63,919 bases of DNA from Bifidobacteriaceae bacterium (GTDB taxonomy: Bacteria > Actinomycetota > Actinomycetes > Actinomycetales > WQXJ01). A program made the position numbers and the translations under genes. The notes beneath the pieces are model-generated. The model was not told the origin of the DNA, ran no database searches, and saw nothing but the letters and a program-made list of their open reading frames with translations. The stretch spans positions 1 through 63,919 of the forward strand of contig JAIRYJ010000003.1 in NCBI GenBank assembly GCA_031267825.1, written 5' to 3'. The stretch's first letter is position 1. Each line of letters begins with the position of its first letter. This document shows, piece by piece, positions 62,169 through 63,919 of this stretch.

Positions 62169-62208
62169 TGATCGAGTCTAACCGCTGGCCGGGAATAAGC
62201 TGAGTGCC

Positions 62209-62979
62209 GTGGAACGCCTGGCGCCAGACAAGGAAAGCTGGCGCAGGTTGGCCCGGGCCAAGCGGGCCGACTGTGCCAACTGGGCCGATGGGGCCGATGG
62301 GGCCGGCCAGGCCAATGGGACCGATGGGGCCGACCGGTGGCGCGATTTGGCGGCCGGTGGGCATGGCTTGGCGGCCGGTGGGCATGTCTTGCCTGCCCCG
62401 CCTGGGGTGACCCAATTCCCTGAACTGGCACCCGCCTTGAGACCGCCTGGCGGTTTGGTGGCGGCCTTCATCGCGACGCCCCTCGAACCTCCCACGGTAG
62501 GCCTGATAGCCGAGTTGGTCGAGGGCGGTTGGCGTGTTCTGGTACCAGCGCCGGGTCCTGGACGTGACCGGATCGCTTGGACTGACTACTTGGGCCTGGT
62601 CAGGCCTAACGCCAACCTGGAACGGGCCGCCATCCCGCCTGACGAGGCGTTGATCCCGCCTGACGGGCTTGACTCGTTCGGCGGGCTTGATCCGCCTGGC
62701 CCGCCTGACTCGCTTGGGCTGCTCGGCCCGGAGGCCTTGGCGGCTTGCCGCCTGGTGCTGGCTCCGGCCCTCGCGGTAGACCGCACCGGCACCCGTCTGG
62801 GTCAGGGCGGCGGCTGGTATGACCGTGCCCTGGCCTTCGCCGCGCCCGGCGCGCTGATTCTGGCGGTCTGCTTCGATTGGGAGGTTTGGCCAGCTGACGC
62901 GCTGCCGCGCGAACCACATGACCGCCCCGTCGACGGCGTGCTGTCTAGTCAAGGCGTCGAGTTGTTCAACCGGGCCTGA
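62209..62979 (+). CDS. 5-formyltetrahydrofolate cyclo-ligase with low-complexity insertions
   Basis: 256 residues. The signature GTRLGQGGGWYDRALAF is the phosphate/folate site of the 5-FTHF cyclo-ligase family, and PALAVDRTG and the C-terminal HDRPVDGVLSS agree. About residues 25-60 (Gly/Ala/Asp) and 155-185 (Pro/Asp/Gly, IPPDEALIPPDGLDSFGGLD) are simple repeats not found in the family; the first is encoded by repeats of GATGGGGCC and of GGCGGCCGGTGGGCATG. GTG start. Divergent from galU, as in mycobacteria. Confidence 0.85.
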   Translation: MERLAPDKESWRRLARAKRADCANWADGADGAGQANGTDGADRWRDLAAGGHGLAAGGHVLPAPPGVTQFPELAPALRPPGGLVAAFIATPLEPPTVGLIAELVEGGWRVLVPAPGPGRDRIAWTDYLGLVRPNANLERAAIPPDEALIPPDGLDSFGGLDPPGPPDSLGLLGPEALAACRLVLAPALAVDRTGTRLGQGGGWYDRALAFAAPGALILAVCFDWEVWPADALPREPHDRPVDGVLSSQGVELFNRA

Positions 62980-63130
62980 GAACCAGCCCGCCAAGACGTC
63001 GGCCATCTACGGCTGCCGTCTCCGGTTTGAGGGCGGACTTACCTGATCAATGTCCGATGCCGTTAGTGCGAGGGATGCCCTTTTGGATGCCCAGGGTGAT
63101 GCGGGCTGGACGGGCTGGGGTTGGGTGGTC

Positions 63131-63235
63131 AGAAAGTGGACACAGTGGGGTTAAAACAGCGACTGTGACCACTTTCTGTCGCCTACGGCCGGGCAGTGTT
63201 AGCAAGGTTGAGGTCTTGATCCAATGAAGAGTTGT
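63131..63235. repeat. Dispersed hairpin repeat, copy 2
   Basis: The first hairpin has arms GAAAGTGGACACAGT and ACTGTGACCACTTTC, matching at 14 of 15 positions. Then come GTGTTAGC and GGTCTTGATCCA in the same order as in the 5130-5260 copy. Confidence 0.7.
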
Positions 63236-63356
63236 ATGGGCCAGAGAATGAATCAGGGATCGCGTTCCGCTCGCATCAAGGACGTCAACCAAGTCAGCCA
63301 CGCCACCAACGCGGATGGCCCCTGTTAGTGCGGGAATAGTTCCGAGCGTAGTACTG

Positions 63357-63383
63357 TTGGCACTCGCAGATCCAGAGTGCTAA
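63357..63383. promoter_or_regulatory. CIRCE operator (HrcA site)
   Basis: TTGGCACTC, nine bases, GAGTGCTAA. This equals the CIRCE consensus (TTAGCACTC-N9-GAGTGCTAA) with one mismatch. It lies 13 bp upstream of the fmdB-like start, the usual distance for repression by HrcA, the heat-shock regulator of groEL operons. Confidence 0.85.
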
Positions 63384-63396
63384 CCAGCGAGGAATG

Positions 63397-63735
63397 ATGC
63401 CGACCTACACCTACTCTTGCAAGCAGTGCAATCACCGCTTTGACCAGCGCCAATCCTTTACGGATGAGGCTTTGACGGTCTGCCCCGTGTGTGCTGGCGA
63501 TCTGCGTAAGGTGCTCAACTCGGTTGGTGTGGTGTTCAAGGGCTCTGGCTTCTACAGAACTGACTCACGGTCATCCGGGAGCGGCGGCAAGTCGCCCGCC
63601 GGTCCGGCCAAGACCCGCGAGAGTAGCAAGCCGACTGGTGAGACGTCCAAGCCGGTCAGCGATTCATCGAAGACCACCAGCGGTACGTCCAAGCCGACAG
63701 CGGGCAAGACGCCCGTTGGGGCGAACAACCAATAG
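63397..63735 (+). CDS. FmdB-type zinc-ribbon protein
   Basis: 112 residues. MPTYTYSCKQCNHRFDQRQS, then LTVCPVCAGDLRKVLNSVGV and FKGSGFY match the FmdB family zinc ribbon (two CxxC pairs). The C-terminal 55 residues are Ser/Thr/Lys/Pro-rich imperfect repeats (ETSKP, GTSKP), as in many actinobacterial members. Its exact role is unknown. The ATG at 63394 is an alternative start. Expression is likely under HrcA through the CIRCE element. Confidence 0.88.
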   Translation: MPTYTYSCKQCNHRFDQRQSFTDEALTVCPVCAGDLRKVLNSVGVVFKGSGFYRTDSRSSGSGGKSPAGPAKTRESSKPTGETSKPVSDSSKTTSGTSKPTAGKTPVGANNQ

Positions 63736-63784
63736 CTGACCGACTGGGCAGCCATCAACGGCCCGGCTGTCTTTCTGGTTGCTG

Positions 63785-63850
63785 GGTAGTAATTTCTAGC
63801 CCTGACGTGTCATGGTTTTGGTGGACAGCGAATCGAAGGAGGATTGTTCA
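63785..63850. mobile_element. Left end of an IS3-type element
   Basis: The sequence between the fmdB-like gene and the final ORF includes TGACGTGTCATGG and TTTTGGTGGACAGC, terminal-repeat-like for IS3 elements beginning with TG. The right end lies outside the window, so the limits are approximate. Confidence 0.45.
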
Positions 63851-63919
63851 GTGTCTACCAACCGTCACGGGCCTTACTCGGACCAGTTCAGGGCCGAAGC
63901 GGCAGCCATGGTGCTCGAG
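63851..63919 (+). CDS. IS3-family OrfA, 5' part (cut by window end)
   Basis: 23 codons from GTG 63851 with AAGGAGG at 63835-63841: STNRHGPYSDQFRAEAAAMV. The segment YSDQFRAEAAAMVLE is the start of the helix-turn-helix of IS3-type OrfA. It continues past the window. Confidence 0.7.
   Translation, partial: MSTNRHGPYSDQFRAEAAAMVLE

Larger units (their letters stand above)
62980..63396. other. Intergenic region with dispersed repeat and CIRCE operator
   Basis: There is no gene. It contains the hairpin-repeat copy at 63131-63235, with patchy similarity to the 5.3 kb copy continuing to about 63300 (GAATCAGGGATCG versus GAATCAGGAATCG), then the CIRCE element at 63357-63383 before the fmdB-like gene. 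Confidence 0.6.

Noticed and set aside
62209..62979. Cyclo-ligase as a pseudogene because of its odd segments
   Set aside because: The frame is intact, the signature is complete and both inserts are in frame, so an expanded but functional gene is the simpler reading.

Overview
The window is about 64 kb of GC-rich DNA from an actinobacterium (class Actinomycetes). The evidence is gene content: a mycothiol synthase (MshD), a GlnR-type orphan regulator, DUF2516, a two-domain MutT1 next to polyphosphate kinase, an Rv2747-like N-acetylglutamate synthase, and the galU / rimJ / SepX-GlpR-like arrangement. Mycothiol argues against bifidobacteria. Genus cannot be decided from the sequence. Three tRNA genes are present (Lys-TTT, Thr-TGT, Ala-CGC) and no rRNA.

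Layout. 0.3-5 kb: universal stress protein and YggS, an esterase, a DUF2079 membrane protein. 5.4-8.5 kb: tRNA-Lys followed by an accessory islet (ArsR regulator, P1B ATPase, resolvase remnant) and a 57-bp tandem repeat. 8.5-16.1 kb: housekeeping (MshD, ArgA-type acetyltransferase, ClpC, Dtd, DUF2516). 16.5-19.3 kb: IS110 remnant, nitrobindin-like protein, membrane protein, GlnR. 19.7-25.1 kb: phosphate and polyphosphate genes (DUF47, PiT transporter, lipoprotein, MutT1, Ppk). 25.2-32.2 kb: DisA, RadA, a Ser/Thr kinase, then MauE with two membrane-anchored thioredoxin-fold proteins. 32.4-35.6 kb: tRNA-Thr, PIN remnant, Cys-rich mini-protein, beta-helix membrane protein, EctA-like acetyltransferase.

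35.6-47.1 kb is the most striking region. It is a phosphocholine / teichoic-acid-like cell-surface locus: LicA-type kinase, LicB-type transporter, a 1482-residue protein that joins a YidC insertase, a TagF-type polyol-phosphate polymerase and an LtaS/EptA-like phosphotransferase, a second LicA-type kinase, and an HTH-LicC-LicA fusion. Two 55-bp promoter-like hairpin repeats precede the first kinase. No LicD is in the window. 47.2-52.4 kb is a second surface system: three exported proteins with SipW-type signal sequences, a SipW-type signal peptidase with a long Pro-rich tail, and an LPXTG protein, resembling a TasA-type fibre operon.

52.5-64 kb: lone type IV prepilin, SPFH + ribbon-helix-helix operon, truncated metallophosphoesterase, tRNA-Ala, an insertion-sequence cluster (intact IS30, broken ISKra4, second IS30 remnant), a SepX/GlpR-like protein, RimJ-like acetyltransferase, GalU, a 5-formyltetrahydrofolate cyclo-ligase with low-complexity insertions, an FmdB-type zinc-ribbon gene behind a CIRCE operator, and the start of an IS3-type element.

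Over the whole window a short motif (core GGACGATGCC / GGCATCGTCC, and the variant GGCATCGGGCA) occurs about 18 times, between genes and in frame inside poorly conserved protein segments. A longer hairpin repeat recurs at 5.1, 58.8 and 63.1 kb.
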